Below are positions 52,764 through 61,611 of a DNA stretch of 64,000 nt, in pieces. The position numbers and the translations under genes are program-made. How positions within the stretch are numbered: the first letter of the stretch is position 1; every line of letters begins with the position of its first letter. The stretch lies in the NCBI GenBank assembly GCA_937873655.1, contig CALMYQ010000024.1, positions 1-64,000 of the forward strand, read 5' to 3'. This stretch comes from an uncultured Lewinella sp. (GTDB lineage Bacteria > Bacteroidota > Bacteroidia > Chitinophagales > Saprospiraceae). The notes below the pieces were generated by a model that was not told the DNA's origin, ran no database searches, and saw nothing but the letters and a program-made list of their open reading frames with translations.

Positions 52764-53169
52764 AATTAATTGAATCGAATAAATCGATTAATCCGAATGT
52801 TTCGATTAAGCTGACCAACTGACGGACGCCAATAATCGAATCAATCGCACAATTGAACCGATTAAGTCGAATAATCCGAATGTTTCGATTAAGCTGACCA
52901 ACTGACGGACGCAATAATCGAATCAATCGCCTCCTTCGCTGAAGCTTCGGCGGCCGGAGGAATCAATCGAAGAATCGAATCAATTGGACAATTGAACCGA
53001 TTAAGTCGAATAATCCGAATGTTTCGATTAAGCTGACCAAACGACGGACGCCAATAATCGAATCAATCGCCTCCTTCGCTGAAGCTTCGGCGGCCGGAGG
53101 AATCAATCGAAGAATCGAATCAATTGAAGAATCGAATCAATTGAAGAATCGAATCAATCAAACCAATTC
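52764..53169. repeat. Complex AATCGAATCAATTG repeat region
   Basis: Four hundred bases without a gene, made of degenerate AATCGAATCAATTG words. A ~59-base block (AATCCGAATGTTTCGATTAA to AATCAATCGC) occurs three times, starting at 52790, 52873 and 53012. In the last two copies it is followed by the hairpin element CTCCTTCGCTGAAGCTTCGG (with CCGGAGG closing the stem), giving a direct repeat of about 140 bases. The unit lengths vary and there are no unique spacers of constant length, so it is not a CRISPR. Confidence 0.85.
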
Positions 53170-54126
53170 ATGAACCTCCTCTACCACCCAATCTTCCTCG
53201 AACACGACACCGGCATGCACCCGGAAAGCCCGAAGCGCCTGAGCGCCTTTGCGGACCTGCCCCCCGGTCAATTCGAAGGCGGTGAGGAATACCTGGAGCT
53301 GGTTCATACCCGCGATTATATCGAATCCGTCAAATACGCCTGCAGCCAGGGAATGCACCTGGATCCGGATACGGCAACGTCGGCGCACAGCTACGAGGCC
53401 GCTGTCCATGCCGTAGCCGCTACGGTTCAAGCTGCCGGCAACGGCGATTTTGCGCTGGTCCGCCCCCCGGGCCACCACGCCTATCCGGGCCATGCCAGCG
53501 GCTTTTGCCTGTTCAACAACGTGGCGATCGCCGCCCGCAAATTGGCGCGCGACGGCAACCGGGTGCTGATCTTCGACTTTGACGGCCACCTGGGCGACGG
53601 CACCTCGCATATCTTTTTTCACCAGAACCAGATCATGTACTGGTCGCTGCACCAATACCCGGCATTTCCGGGACACGGCTGGGTGAACGAGATCGGGGAG
53701 GGCGCCGGGAAAGGGTTTACCGTCAATGTGCCCCTGCCCCCCGGCAGCGGCGACGACGTCTTTATGGATGCCGTCCACAGGTTTCTGCCGGTAGCCCTGC
53801 AGTTTGAACCTGATATTGTCGCAGTCTCGGCAGGATTTGATGCGCATTTGTACGATCCTTTGCTCGACCTGCGCGTAACGGCCGGCAGTTTTTATGCCAT
53901 TGGGCAGATCCTGCGGGAAAATTTCAAAAAAATCTTTGCGACACTTGAAGGGGGATACAGTATCGAGCAATTGCCGAAATGCATCCGTAACTTCGCAGCA
54001 GGCGTCAACGGGATCGCAATGCCCTACCAGCAGGAACCGACCACAACAGAAAAACTGATCCGAGAGGAATACGACCGGCGGGTGAACACAGGCGTGAAGG
54101 CGCTTTCACCTTATTGGAAGTTTTAA
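53170..54126 (+). CDS. HDAC-family zinc deacetylase (AcuC/acetylpolyamine amidohydrolase-like)
   Basis: A 318-residue cytoplasmic deacetylase of the arginase/HDAC fold. Active-site residues are His101-His102 (RPPGHHAYPGHASGFC), zinc ligands Asp138 and His140 (FDFDGHLGDGT) and Asp224 (SAGFDAH), and the catalytic Tyr of EGGYS near 262. The usual HHGNGT is HLGDGT here. It likely removes acetyl groups from lysines or small molecules. It precedes, by 38 bases, an acyl-CoA synthetase with an acetyltransferase domain, recalling the acuABC arrangement. Confidence 0.92.
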   Translation: MNLLYHPIFLEHDTGMHPESPKRLSAFADLPPGQFEGGEEYLELVHTRDYIESVKYACSQGMHLDPDTATSAHSYEAAVHAVAATVQAAGNGDFALVRPPGHHAYPGHASGFCLFNNVAIAARKLARDGNRVLIFDFDGHLGDGTSHIFFHQNQIMYWSLHQYPAFPGHGWVNEIGEGAGKGFTVNVPLPPGSGDDVFMDAVHRFLPVALQFEPDIVAVSAGFDAHLYDPLLDLRVTAGSFYAIGQILRENFKKIFATLEGGYSIEQLPKCIRNFAAGVNGIAMPYQQEPTTTEKLIREEYDRRVNTGVKALSPYWKF

Positions 54127-54164
54127 CAACGGTCAAACTAATTAAGAGAAAAAAATTTCAAGCG

Positions 54165-56864
54165 ATGAGAAATTCATTGGATAAGATCTTCAAACCCAAA
54201 TCTGTCGCCGTAGTAGGCGCCTCCGGGCGGGCGGGCAGTGTGGGGTTTGCAGTAATGGACAACCTGGTGGAGGGCGGATTTGAAGGCCCCATTTACCCGG
54301 TGAACAAGCGCGCTCAGATCATTTGCGGCCTCAAGACCATTGAAAGCGTAACGGCGATCCCCGGTCCGGTCGACCTGGCCATTGTGGCTACGCCGGCGGT
54401 AACCGTCCCGGATGTCGTTATCGAATGCGGCAAGAAGGGCATTACCGGCATGGTGATCCTCTCGGCTGGTTTCAAGGAAGCCGGTGAGGAAGGCAACCGC
54501 GCCTTCGAAGAGATCGAAAAACTGGGCCGAAAATACGGCATACGGATCGTGGGGCCCAACTGCCTCGGCGTCATTCATCCTGGCAGCAAACTCAACGCCT
54601 CCTTTGCCAGCCATATGGCGCCTGCCGGCAAACTGGCCTTTATTTCCCAGAGCGGCGCCCTGGGTACGGCCATCCTCGACTGGGCAATGGACCAGAACGT
54701 GGGCTTCAACTACTTCGTGTCCATCGGTTCGATGGTGGACGTAGGCTTCCACGACCTGATCGACTACCTGGGTAACGACCCGAATACGTCTTCCATTCTG
54801 ATCTATATGGAAACCCTGACGGACGCCCGCAAATTCATGAGCGCGGCCCGGGCGGTTTCCCGTTCCAAGCCCATTATCGTCCTCAAAGCCGGCAAGAGCG
54901 AAGAAGGCGCCAAAGCGGCCTTGTCGCATACGGGCTCGCTGACCGGCAATGACGCGGCTTTTGACGCGGCCTTCCGCCGCTCCGGTGTGATCCGGGTGGA
55001 AACGGTAGGCCAATTGTTCCACTGCGCCCAGACCCTGTCTATGCAAAACCGGCCCGCGGGCAACCGCCTGGCCATCGTCACCAATGCCGGCGGCCCGGCC
55101 ATCCTGGCGACCGACTACCTGATGCAGAACGGCGGGGTAACAGCCCAGCTTTCCGAAAAGACCTTCAACCGGCTCAACGAACTGATGCCGGCCGTCTGGA
55201 GCCACCGCAACCCGGTGGACGTGCTCGGGGACGCCACGGTTGAGCGCTATCGCCAGGCCGTCGAACTGGCTATGGCCGATGAGAACGTCGACGGCGTACT
55301 GGCCATCTTCGTACCGGTGGCCACGACCGACGCCAGCGAGGTGGCGCGTGCGCTGACCAAACTCGATCCGCACCCAGACAAGCCGCTGTTTGCCAGCTGG
55401 CTCGGCGAACGGGACGTGAAGGAAGCCCGCAAGATCCTGGAAGCCGGCAAGATCCCCAACTACCGCTTCCCGGAAAGCGCCGTGGATACCTTCCTGCGGA
55501 TGTACACCTACAACCGAAACCTCAAATTGCTGTATCAGACGCCTGCCGATGCGCCGGGTGAATACGTGGCCGATACCAAAAAAGCCAGGGCGATCCTGGA
55601 AGGCGTACTGGCTGAGGGCCGGACGACCATGACCGAATACGAGGCCAAGAAATTCGTCTCCTGCTATGAATTGCCGATCGCCCCGGGCGGACTGGCGACC
55701 TCAGGCGACGAAGCGGCCCGGATCGCTGCCGGGATCGGTTTTCCGGTGGCCATGAAGATCTCCTCGCCGGATGTGCTCCACAAGTCCGACCACGGCGGCG
55801 TGCTGCTTAATATCGGGGATGAAGAATCGGCCCGCATCGCTTACCGCAGCATCGTGGACTCGATCAAGGCGGCTTTCCCGAAGGCCCGCCTGCAAGGGGT
55901 GCTGGTGGAAAAAATGGACAAAAAGCGCCTGGAACTGATCATCGGCGCCAAGCGCGACCCGGTTTTCGGCCCGATCATCCTGTTCGGTATGGGCGGCATC
56001 TCCGTCGAACTGTTCAAAGACAGCAGCATCGGTCTGCCGCCGCTCAATATGGCGCAGGCCGAACGGATCATCGAAAAGACCAAGGTGTATAAACTGCTGA
56101 AGGGATACCGCGGTTCGGCGCCGGTGGATATTGAAAACCTCAATTTTCAGTTGTGCAAATTCGCCAACCTCCTGGTGGATTTTCCGGAGATCAAGGAATT
56201 GGACATCAACCCGTACGGCGTGGATGAAAAGGGTGGGGTAGTGCTCGACGCCAAAGTGGTGCTGGACCCGGAAATGGCCGTCAACAAGATCAAGCCCTAT
56301 TCGCACCTGGTGATCTCGCCGTATCCGAAGAAATACGTCCGGGAAGTGCAGCTGAAAAACGGTCAGACGGTCCTGTTGCGGCCTATCAAGCCGGAGGACG
56401 AGCTGATGGAAAAGGAAATGATCCAGAAATTCTCAAAAGAGACCCAGCATTTCCGTTTCTTCGGCTACATGCCGCATCCGACCCACGATGTCCTGACCCG
56501 CTTCACCCAGATCGACTACGACCGCGAAATGGCCATCGTAGTGGAAATGGAAGAAAACGGCGAAAAGCTCTTTGCCGGAGTCGTCCGGATGATCACCGCG
56601 ATCAACAACCGGGAAGGCGAGTTCGCCATTGTGGTCGCCGACCCCTGGCAGGGACAGGGCATGGGCAATATATTGATGGATTATATCCTGGAAATTGCCC
56701 GGGAACGCGGCATAACGCGCATCTTCGCCAATGTGCTGAAAGCCAATACGATCATGCTTCACATGTTCCGGAAACGCGGCTTCGAGATCCATTCCGAGGA
56801 TTACGAGACCAGTTTTGCCGAGCTGAAACTCGGGGATTCGGTACAGGCGGTTATGACGGTATAG
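54165..56864 (+). CDS. ADP-forming acyl-CoA synthetase fused to GNAT acetyltransferase (PatZ/Pat-like)
   Basis: An 899-residue protein. Residues 1-135 are a CoA-binding domain (FKPKSVAVVGASGRAGSVGF), about 150-450 are succinyl-CoA-synthetase-like domains with phosphohistidine His255 (ALSHTGSLTGNDAAFD), about 480-700 an ATP-grasp domain (MKISSPDVLHKSDHGGV) and about 725-890 a GNAT domain (VVADPWQGQGMGNILMDYIL). The family includes protein lysine acetyltransferases of the Pat/PatZ type. Retention of the His-loop suggests that the synthetase half could still be active; in enteric Pat it is thought to be degenerate. The ATG at 54165 starts the CoA-binding domain. It is adjacent to an HDAC-family gene. 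Confidence 0.92.
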   Translation: MRNSLDKIFKPKSVAVVGASGRAGSVGFAVMDNLVEGGFEGPIYPVNKRAQIICGLKTIESVTAIPGPVDLAIVATPAVTVPDVVIECGKKGITGMVILSAGFKEAGEEGNRAFEEIEKLGRKYGIRIVGPNCLGVIHPGSKLNASFASHMAPAGKLAFISQSGALGTAILDWAMDQNVGFNYFVSIGSMVDVGFHDLIDYLGNDPNTSSILIYMETLTDARKFMSAARAVSRSKPIIVLKAGKSEEGAKAALSHTGSLTGNDAAFDAAFRRSGVIRVETVGQLFHCAQTLSMQNRPAGNRLAIVTNAGGPAILATDYLMQNGGVTAQLSEKTFNRLNELMPAVWSHRNPVDVLGDATVERYRQAVELAMADENVDGVLAIFVPVATTDASEVARALTKLDPHPDKPLFASWLGERDVKEARKILEAGKIPNYRFPESAVDTFLRMYTYNRNLKLLYQTPADAPGEYVADTKKARAILEGVLAEGRTTMTEYEAKKFVSCYELPIAPGGLATSGDEAARIAAGIGFPVAMKISSPDVLHKSDHGGVLLNIGDEESARIAYRSIVDSIKAAFPKARLQGVLVEKMDKKRLELIIGAKRDPVFGPIILFGMGGISVELFKDSSIGLPPLNMAQAERIIEKTKVYKLLKGYRGSAPVDIENLNFQLCKFANLLVDFPEIKELDINPYGVDEKGGVVLDAKVVLDPEMAVNKIKPYSHLVISPYPKKYVREVQLKNGQTVLLRPIKPEDELMEKEMIQKFSKETQHFRFFGYMPHPTHDVLTRFTQIDYDREMAIVVEMEENGEKLFAGVVRMITAINNREGEFAIVVADPWQGQGMGNILMDYILEIARERGITRIFANVLKANTIMLHMFRKRGFEIHSEDYETSFAELKLGDSVQAVMTV

Positions 56865-56878
56865 AAATAATGGTTGAG

Positions 56879-56915
56879 CCCTCCCTGTAATTGATTTCGG
56901 GGAGGGTATATTATA
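56879..56915. terminator. Two-way terminator between acyl-CoA synthetase and rloB
   Basis: CCCTCCC (56879-56885) pairs with GGGAGGG (56900-56906) around a 14-base loop, followed by TATATTATATAG. It sits between two convergent genes and overlaps the stop region of rloB. Confidence 0.6.
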
Positions 56916-57489
56916 TAGTATCCAGCTTTTCTAATAACTTGAAAACATCAGTATAAGGATTTATCTCCCAAATGGGCCTATCATCGTGATTCCAACGATT
57001 TTCAGTTATCTGGGTAGCATTTCTGATGGCGGTTGGTATTCTATCTTTTAACCTTGTGAAATGGTCTCGGGATTTGCCGTAATCCGGATCATGATTTTCA
57101 CGAATGAAGCTGATTATTTCATCACAGTTTCTAAAAGGTCGGGTAGTTGTTTCGAAATGCAGTAGTATCCAGTACTCAAAGCAAATATTTGAGAAGGCTG
57201 TAATAATTGGAGACTCTCTAAGCATTTCGATTGCATTGCTTACTCCGGGGTGTAAATCCCGGTCAAATATTGCAGCAATCAGAATATTATTAGGTGGAAT
57301 TTTTAATTTCCTGGCCTCCTTGTATTGAGCAAGCGCTTCTCTCGAAATTCCCATAGGCGAATGATCCTTCGGCTGATAAACCATATTAGGCAGTCGGAAT
57401 CCTCTGGAATGAAGGTATCCGACGAAATAGTGCGGTTCAGTTGCTTTACCTTCGCAGATCAATTTAATAAATGGTTGGACCAGATCCAT
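56911..57489 (-). CDS. rloB: RloB-family protein (AbiLii-like), probable TOPRIM-type effector
   Basis: A 192-residue cytoplasmic protein. The RloB pattern is clear: CEGKATEPHYF with Glu13 and Glu18, FDRD with Asp76 and Asp78, and SNICFEYWILLHFE at 100-113. The acidic Glu and DxD positions suggest a metal-dependent TOPRIM-like nuclease fold. In phage-defence literature RloB proteins pair with AAA ATPases, as in AbiL. It follows rloA by nine bases on the same strand. AT-rich composition suggests acquisition. The precise activity is not established here. Confidence 0.86.
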   Translation of the reverse strand: MDLVQPFIKLICEGKATEPHYFVGYLHSRGFRLPNMVYQPKDHSPMGISREALAQYKEARKLKIPPNNILIAAIFDRDLHPGVSNAIEMLRESPIITAFSNICFEYWILLHFETTTRPFRNCDEIISFIRENHDPDYGKSRDHFTRLKDRIPTAIRNATQITENRWNHDDRPIWEINPYTDVFKLLEKLDTI

Positions 57490-57498
57490 TTGCAGCCT

Positions 57499-58809
57499 TT
57501 ATTCAGGAAGGGTTATTAGATATGGATTGGTACTTGGAACGGCTTTGAATAGTCCGGCCATATACCATTTTTCAATAGGCACAACTTTGGAAATTCCTTT
57601 AATATCAGATAAGCGTCTTATTGTTGATTTACCTTCCAAGGATTTATCTACCAGGAAGATCTGGTCCCTTCTGAAAAGGTCTCTGTCGAAAAGGCTTATA
57701 TCGTGAGTAGAAAAGATCAGTTGAGCATTGTGAGGATTGGATTCAAGGTCATGGAAAAGGTTAATGATCATTCGACTTAAGAGAGGGTGAAGATGTTTAT
57801 CCAATTCATCAATAATGACAGTAGATCCATCATCTAAAGCATCAATTATTGCTGCTGCGATTCCCAATAATTTAATGGTACCTGTAGATTCCTCTCTTAG
57901 AAGATCAAAAAATTCAACTCCGGTTTCAACTCCGTTAGTGAAAACCGGATGAATGGTTTTTATCCTTTTCCTGTTTTTATTCAGGATAATTTTGATGTTT
58001 CTTTCGTCCAATGGATCATTGTCCAGGTAAAAATTGGCCCTGTCAACATTCAATGATTCGGTGAAGAGGTCAATAATTCCGGTATCTGCGGCCTTTATGA
58101 GGGAGATAAGGGAATGTTTATACCTGGGCAATAATTCTCCTGTTAATATTTCTTCAACTTTCTTTAAAAGTGCATCTTCAAATGAATGAGAAATCTCTAT
58201 GAAAAGGTAACTGGAAAAAAAACGATAAACTTCCGTAAGGCTTGGCAGTTTTTCCAGGCCGGCACGGGAAAGCAGTAATTGGTTTTCTAAAATATTAAAT
58301 TCGCGTTCACCCTGATAACTTTCTCCAAACTGGATCCTAATATCTTGATTCCGGGAAAAAAGAAGAGCATGTCGATTCAATTTTCGATTTCGTTCAAAAA
58401 AATTCAACTCTTCTCTAAGAATTCTGGTCTGATCGAATTCAACAAGGTAGTTGTAACGAATCCCATCTTTTGCAACGAAGTCAATTTCAAAAGTGCAAGG
58501 AAGCGATTTGCTTGTTCCGTCGAGTTTGAAAGGCTCGTAAGTCGGAATGGTGCTATCCAGTTTGTATTCACTGGACTTTAGAACCATTGTTTCCAATGTT
58601 TTTATGGCCCGCAAAAAGTTACTTTTACCTGAGGCATTGGCGCCAAATAAAACCCCGGACCGGATCAAGGGCTTTCCATGGCTTTTATCATCATTGAAAA
58701 TCAGGTTCTCGGCTTTTGTTTTCTGGTTAATGCTTTCTCCGGTCTGAAACATCATAGTTTCAGATCCGTGGATTGAACGGAAGTTGGTAACCGTGAATTT
58801 GATTATCAT
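57499..58809 (-). CDS. rloA: RloA-type AAA ATPase (AbiLi-like, OLD/SMC-class)
   Basis: A 436-residue ABC-class ATPase. The N-terminal strand FTVTNFRSI leads to Walker A GANASGKS at about 57-64. The signature-like EESTGTIKLLGIA, Walker B VIIDELDKHLHP (Asp about 333) and the switch His in IFSTHDISLF complete the AAA15/AAA21 head. It has no nuclease domain, so the effector is presumably RloB. The ATG at 58809 starts the family's first strand; the frame reaches 58833. A 17-base palindrome lies 28 bases upstream. AT-rich like rloB. Confidence 0.9.
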   Translation of the reverse strand: MIIKFTVTNFRSIHGSETMMFQTGESINQKTKAENLIFNDDKSHGKPLIRSGVLFGANASGKSNFLRAIKTLETMVLKSSEYKLDSTIPTYEPFKLDGTSKSLPCTFEIDFVAKDGIRYNYLVEFDQTRILREELNFFERNRKLNRHALLFSRNQDIRIQFGESYQGEREFNILENQLLLSRAGLEKLPSLTEVYRFFSSYLFIEISHSFEDALLKKVEEILTGELLPRYKHSLISLIKAADTGIIDLFTESLNVDRANFYLDNDPLDERNIKIILNKNRKRIKTIHPVFTNGVETGVEFFDLLREESTGTIKLLGIAAAIIDALDDGSTVIIDELDKHLHPLLSRMIINLFHDLESNPHNAQLIFSTHDISLFDRDLFRRDQIFLVDKSLEGKSTIRRLSDIKGISKVVPIEKWYMAGLFKAVPSTNPYLITLPE

Positions 58810-58836
58810 TCTATCTTGTTGTTGAGATAGCAAAAA

Positions 58837-58853
58837 TTGGAAAATTTTTCCAA
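58837..58853. promoter_or_regulatory. Perfect palindrome upstream of rloA
   Basis: TTGGAAAATTTTTCCAA is a perfect 8+1+8 palindrome 28 bases before the rloA start. It is well placed to be an operator or the recognition site of an unlinked regulator. It sits in A-rich sequence, so a chance origin is possible. Confidence 0.45.
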
Positions 58854-59065
58854 AAAAACAAATTTCAAAAGTAAAAAGTTGTCCTAAAATCGCTTAAAGC
58901 CAAAGGTAAGCGACGATTGCCTTAACCCAGCTGATCCAAATAATAAAATTACGATCGATTTCTATGGGGAAGTTAACAGCCCCTCGCCACCGATTTCCTC
59001 AGAAAATCTTCAAATTTCATTCGCGTTTTTTAATTGAACTTTGTATCAATTTAATACAATGCTGA

Positions 59066-61480
59066 ATGAAACGCCAACTGTTACCGCTTCTCCCTGTACC
59101 CTTCTTTTTGCTGTTCGCCTTTTCCGTCAGCGCCCAGGCTCTAACGGGCACGGTTGCGGATACGCAAACAGGCAACCCACTGGCATACGCCACGGTCAGC
59201 CTGTTTTCGTGGCCCGACAGCGCATTGGTTGACGGGACCATTACCGATGAAAACGGCCAGTTCACCCTTACGGCAAAACCCGGTAACTACTACGCCAAAA
59301 TGGAATTCCTGGCCTATGAGCCTGAATTTTTGGAGAAATTCGAGCTAAAGGAAGGCGTGAAAACGATGGACCTGGGTGAAATCCGCCTTCGGCCGGAGGC
59401 AGCCATGCTGAACGAGGTGGTCGTCCAGGCTGAAAAAAGCACCATGCAAATGGCCCTCGACAAGCGGATCTTCAACGTGGGCAAGGACCTGGCCAACGCG
59501 GGCGGAAATGCGGCGGATATCCTCAGCAATATCCCTTCCGTATCGGTGGACGTGGAGGGCAATGTCAGCCTCCGGGGCAGTGGAAATGTCCGGATCCTCA
59601 TCGACGGCAAACCCTCCGGGTTGGTCAGCTTTAAAGGATCGGCCGGGCTGCAGCAGTTGCAAGGCAACCTGATCGAACGCGTGGAGATCATCACCAACCC
59701 GTCCGCACGCTATGAAGCCGAAGGGGTCGGCGGGATCATCAATATCATCCTCAAAAAAGAACGCACCCAGGGGCTGAACGGCGCCTTCGACCTGATCGCC
59801 GGCAATCCCACGAATTTCGGCGGCGCGGTCAACCTGAACTACCGGAAACAAAAGCTCAATTTTTTCGTCAATTACGGCGTTACCTACCGCGATATTCCCG
59901 GCGAGGGATCAACCTACCAGGCGGCCTATCGCAACGATACCGCATTCATCTACAACCAGTTCAGCGATCGCAGTCAAACCGGCTTCTACAACAGCATCCG
60001 GGGCGGGCTGGACTATTATTTCAATCCCAAAAATATCCTCACCGCCGCCTATACCCGGCGCATCAGCAAAGGCAAACGCAACTCAAGGCTGGAATATCAG
60101 GATGCCCTCTTTACAGCCGCCAATATCTCCGGGATCAACGTGCGGACCCAGGATGAAACCGAAATCGAACCCAACAGCGAGTATTCCGTCAATTTCAAAA
60201 GGCTCTTTGAACGGGAAGGTCACGAACTCACGGCCGAAGTGCGCTACCTGGATAACTGGGAAGATTCCGACCAGGATTTTTCGGAACAGTACTTTCTGGC
60301 CAACTATTCCCCTTCCGGGATACCCGACCTGCTGCAGCATTCCTACAATTTCGAAACGGAAAAACAATTGCTGTTCCAACTGGATTATGTCAAACCATTC
60401 GGCAAGGACGGCAAGTTTGAAACAGGGCTCAGGAGCAATTTCCGGGACATGACCAACGACTACCTCGTGGAGGAACTGAACGACGGCGTCTGGCAAAAAC
60501 TTCCGGGGTTGGAAAACAACTTCTTCTACGACGAAAACATCCACGGGGCTTATGCCATTCTGGGCAACAAGATCAGGAAGTTCTCCTACCAGTTCGGCCT
60601 GCGGGCGGAGATCACGGACGTGCGTACGCGCCTGGAGCAAACCAATGAGGTGAACCCCAGAAACTACGCCAACCTCTTCCCCAGCGTCCACTTCACCTAC
60701 GATCTGCCCGCTGACAACGCCGTTCAGATCAGCTACAGCCGCCGGATCCGGCGCCCGCGTTACAATGACCTTAGCCCGTTCGTTACCTATTTCGACGACC
60801 GCAACTACTTCAGCGGCAACCCCGACCTGGAGCCGGAATTCACCAATTCCTTCGAGTTGGGCCATATCAAATACATGGAAAATGCCGCTCTAAGCTCTTC
60901 CCTTTATTACCGCCACACCACCGGTAAGATCGAGCGGATCCGACGTGTCGACGACGAAGGCAATGCGGCCACCAGGCCCGAAAACCTGTCGACGGAAGAT
61001 GCATTCGGCCTGGAAATAACGGCTTCCTGGTCCCCGTTCAAGTGGTGGAAAACCGACGGCAACTTCAATTTTTTCAGGGCGGTCACCGACGGCGGCAATC
61101 TGGGCGCCGGGTTTCAAAGCGACACGTACAGCTGGTTTACCCGCCTGACCTCCAGATTTACCTTCTGGAAAAATACCGACCTTCAGGCGAGGTGCAACTA
61201 CGAGGCCCGCATGCAAACCCCGCAAGGTTACCGCAAACCGCTCTGGTATCTCGATCTGGCGGCAAGTAAGGACTTCCTGAAAGACAACGCGACCATCACT
61301 GTCAACGTGTCCGACCTGTTCAACACCCAGCGGTTCCGGTCGGTCACCGAGGGGGATAATTTTTATACTTACAGCGATTTCCAGCGTCGGCCGACCCAGG
61401 TCAACCTCACGCTGAGCTACCGCTTGCACCAGCAAAAGAAAAAAGGTCCGCCTCCGGGTGAATCGGGAGAAGGATTTTAA
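59066..61480 (+). CDS. TonB-dependent outer-membrane receptor (carboxypeptidase-like N-terminus)
   Basis: An 804-residue outer-membrane protein. The signal peptide (1-23) ends FSVSAQA. A carboxypeptidase-regulatory-like domain (about 25-110, LTGTVADTQTGNPLAYATVS) precedes a plug (AADILSNIPSVSVDVEGNV, VRILIDGKPSGL, and VEIITNPSARYEAEGVGGII) and a long barrel of the OMP_b-brl_3 type. The C-terminus has a Lys/Pro tail (QQKKKGPPPGESGEGF) instead of a terminal Phe strand. It lacks the SusC signature and has no SusD partner. The cargo is unknown; GH3 follows 131 bases downstream. Confidence 0.9.
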   Translation: MKRQLLPLLPVPFFLLFAFSVSAQALTGTVADTQTGNPLAYATVSLFSWPDSALVDGTITDENGQFTLTAKPGNYYAKMEFLAYEPEFLEKFELKEGVKTMDLGEIRLRPEAAMLNEVVVQAEKSTMQMALDKRIFNVGKDLANAGGNAADILSNIPSVSVDVEGNVSLRGSGNVRILIDGKPSGLVSFKGSAGLQQLQGNLIERVEIITNPSARYEAEGVGGIINIILKKERTQGLNGAFDLIAGNPTNFGGAVNLNYRKQKLNFFVNYGVTYRDIPGEGSTYQAAYRNDTAFIYNQFSDRSQTGFYNSIRGGLDYYFNPKNILTAAYTRRISKGKRNSRLEYQDALFTAANISGINVRTQDETEIEPNSEYSVNFKRLFEREGHELTAEVRYLDNWEDSDQDFSEQYFLANYSPSGIPDLLQHSYNFETEKQLLFQLDYVKPFGKDGKFETGLRSNFRDMTNDYLVEELNDGVWQKLPGLENNFFYDENIHGAYAILGNKIRKFSYQFGLRAEITDVRTRLEQTNEVNPRNYANLFPSVHFTYDLPADNAVQISYSRRIRRPRYNDLSPFVTYFDDRNYFSGNPDLEPEFTNSFELGHIKYMENAALSSSLYYRHTTGKIERIRRVDDEGNAATRPENLSTEDAFGLEITASWSPFKWWKTDGNFNFFRAVTDGGNLGAGFQSDTYSWFTRLTSRFTFWKNTDLQARCNYEARMQTPQGYRKPLWYLDLAASKDFLKDNATITVNVSDLFNTQRFRSVTEGDNFYTYSDFQRRPTQVNLTLSYRLHQQKKKGPPPGESGEGF

Positions 61481-61537
61481 GCCCAGGAATCCTGGAATTG
61501 AATACAAATCCAGGCCGGCGTTTGCCTGAAAAAATGA

Positions 61538-61545
61538 TAAATTTG
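61538..61545 (+). promoter_or_regulatory. Candidate -7 box TAAATTTG before GH3
   Basis: Exact TAnnTTTG match 67 bases before the GH3 start. A TTTG at 61521-61524 is 13 bases upstream, shorter than the usual spacer. It supports the ATG at 61612 over the open frame from 61498 and a separate transcript for GH3. Confidence 0.4.
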
Positions 61546-61611
61546 AGCTTGCAGGAACATAACCCGTTGCCATCCGGTAAAGGAGCCGCGACAGGTAAAA
61601 ACAGAAGCAGT

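Noticed and set aside
52764..53169. CRISPR array
   Set aside because: Repeats are degenerate, of several unit lengths and without unique spacers of constant size; no cas genes are in the window.
56911..58809. PARIS (AriA/AriB) system
   Set aside because: The partner shows the RloB pattern (EGKATEPHYF, FDRD, SNICFEYW) rather than a DUF4435 AriB pattern.
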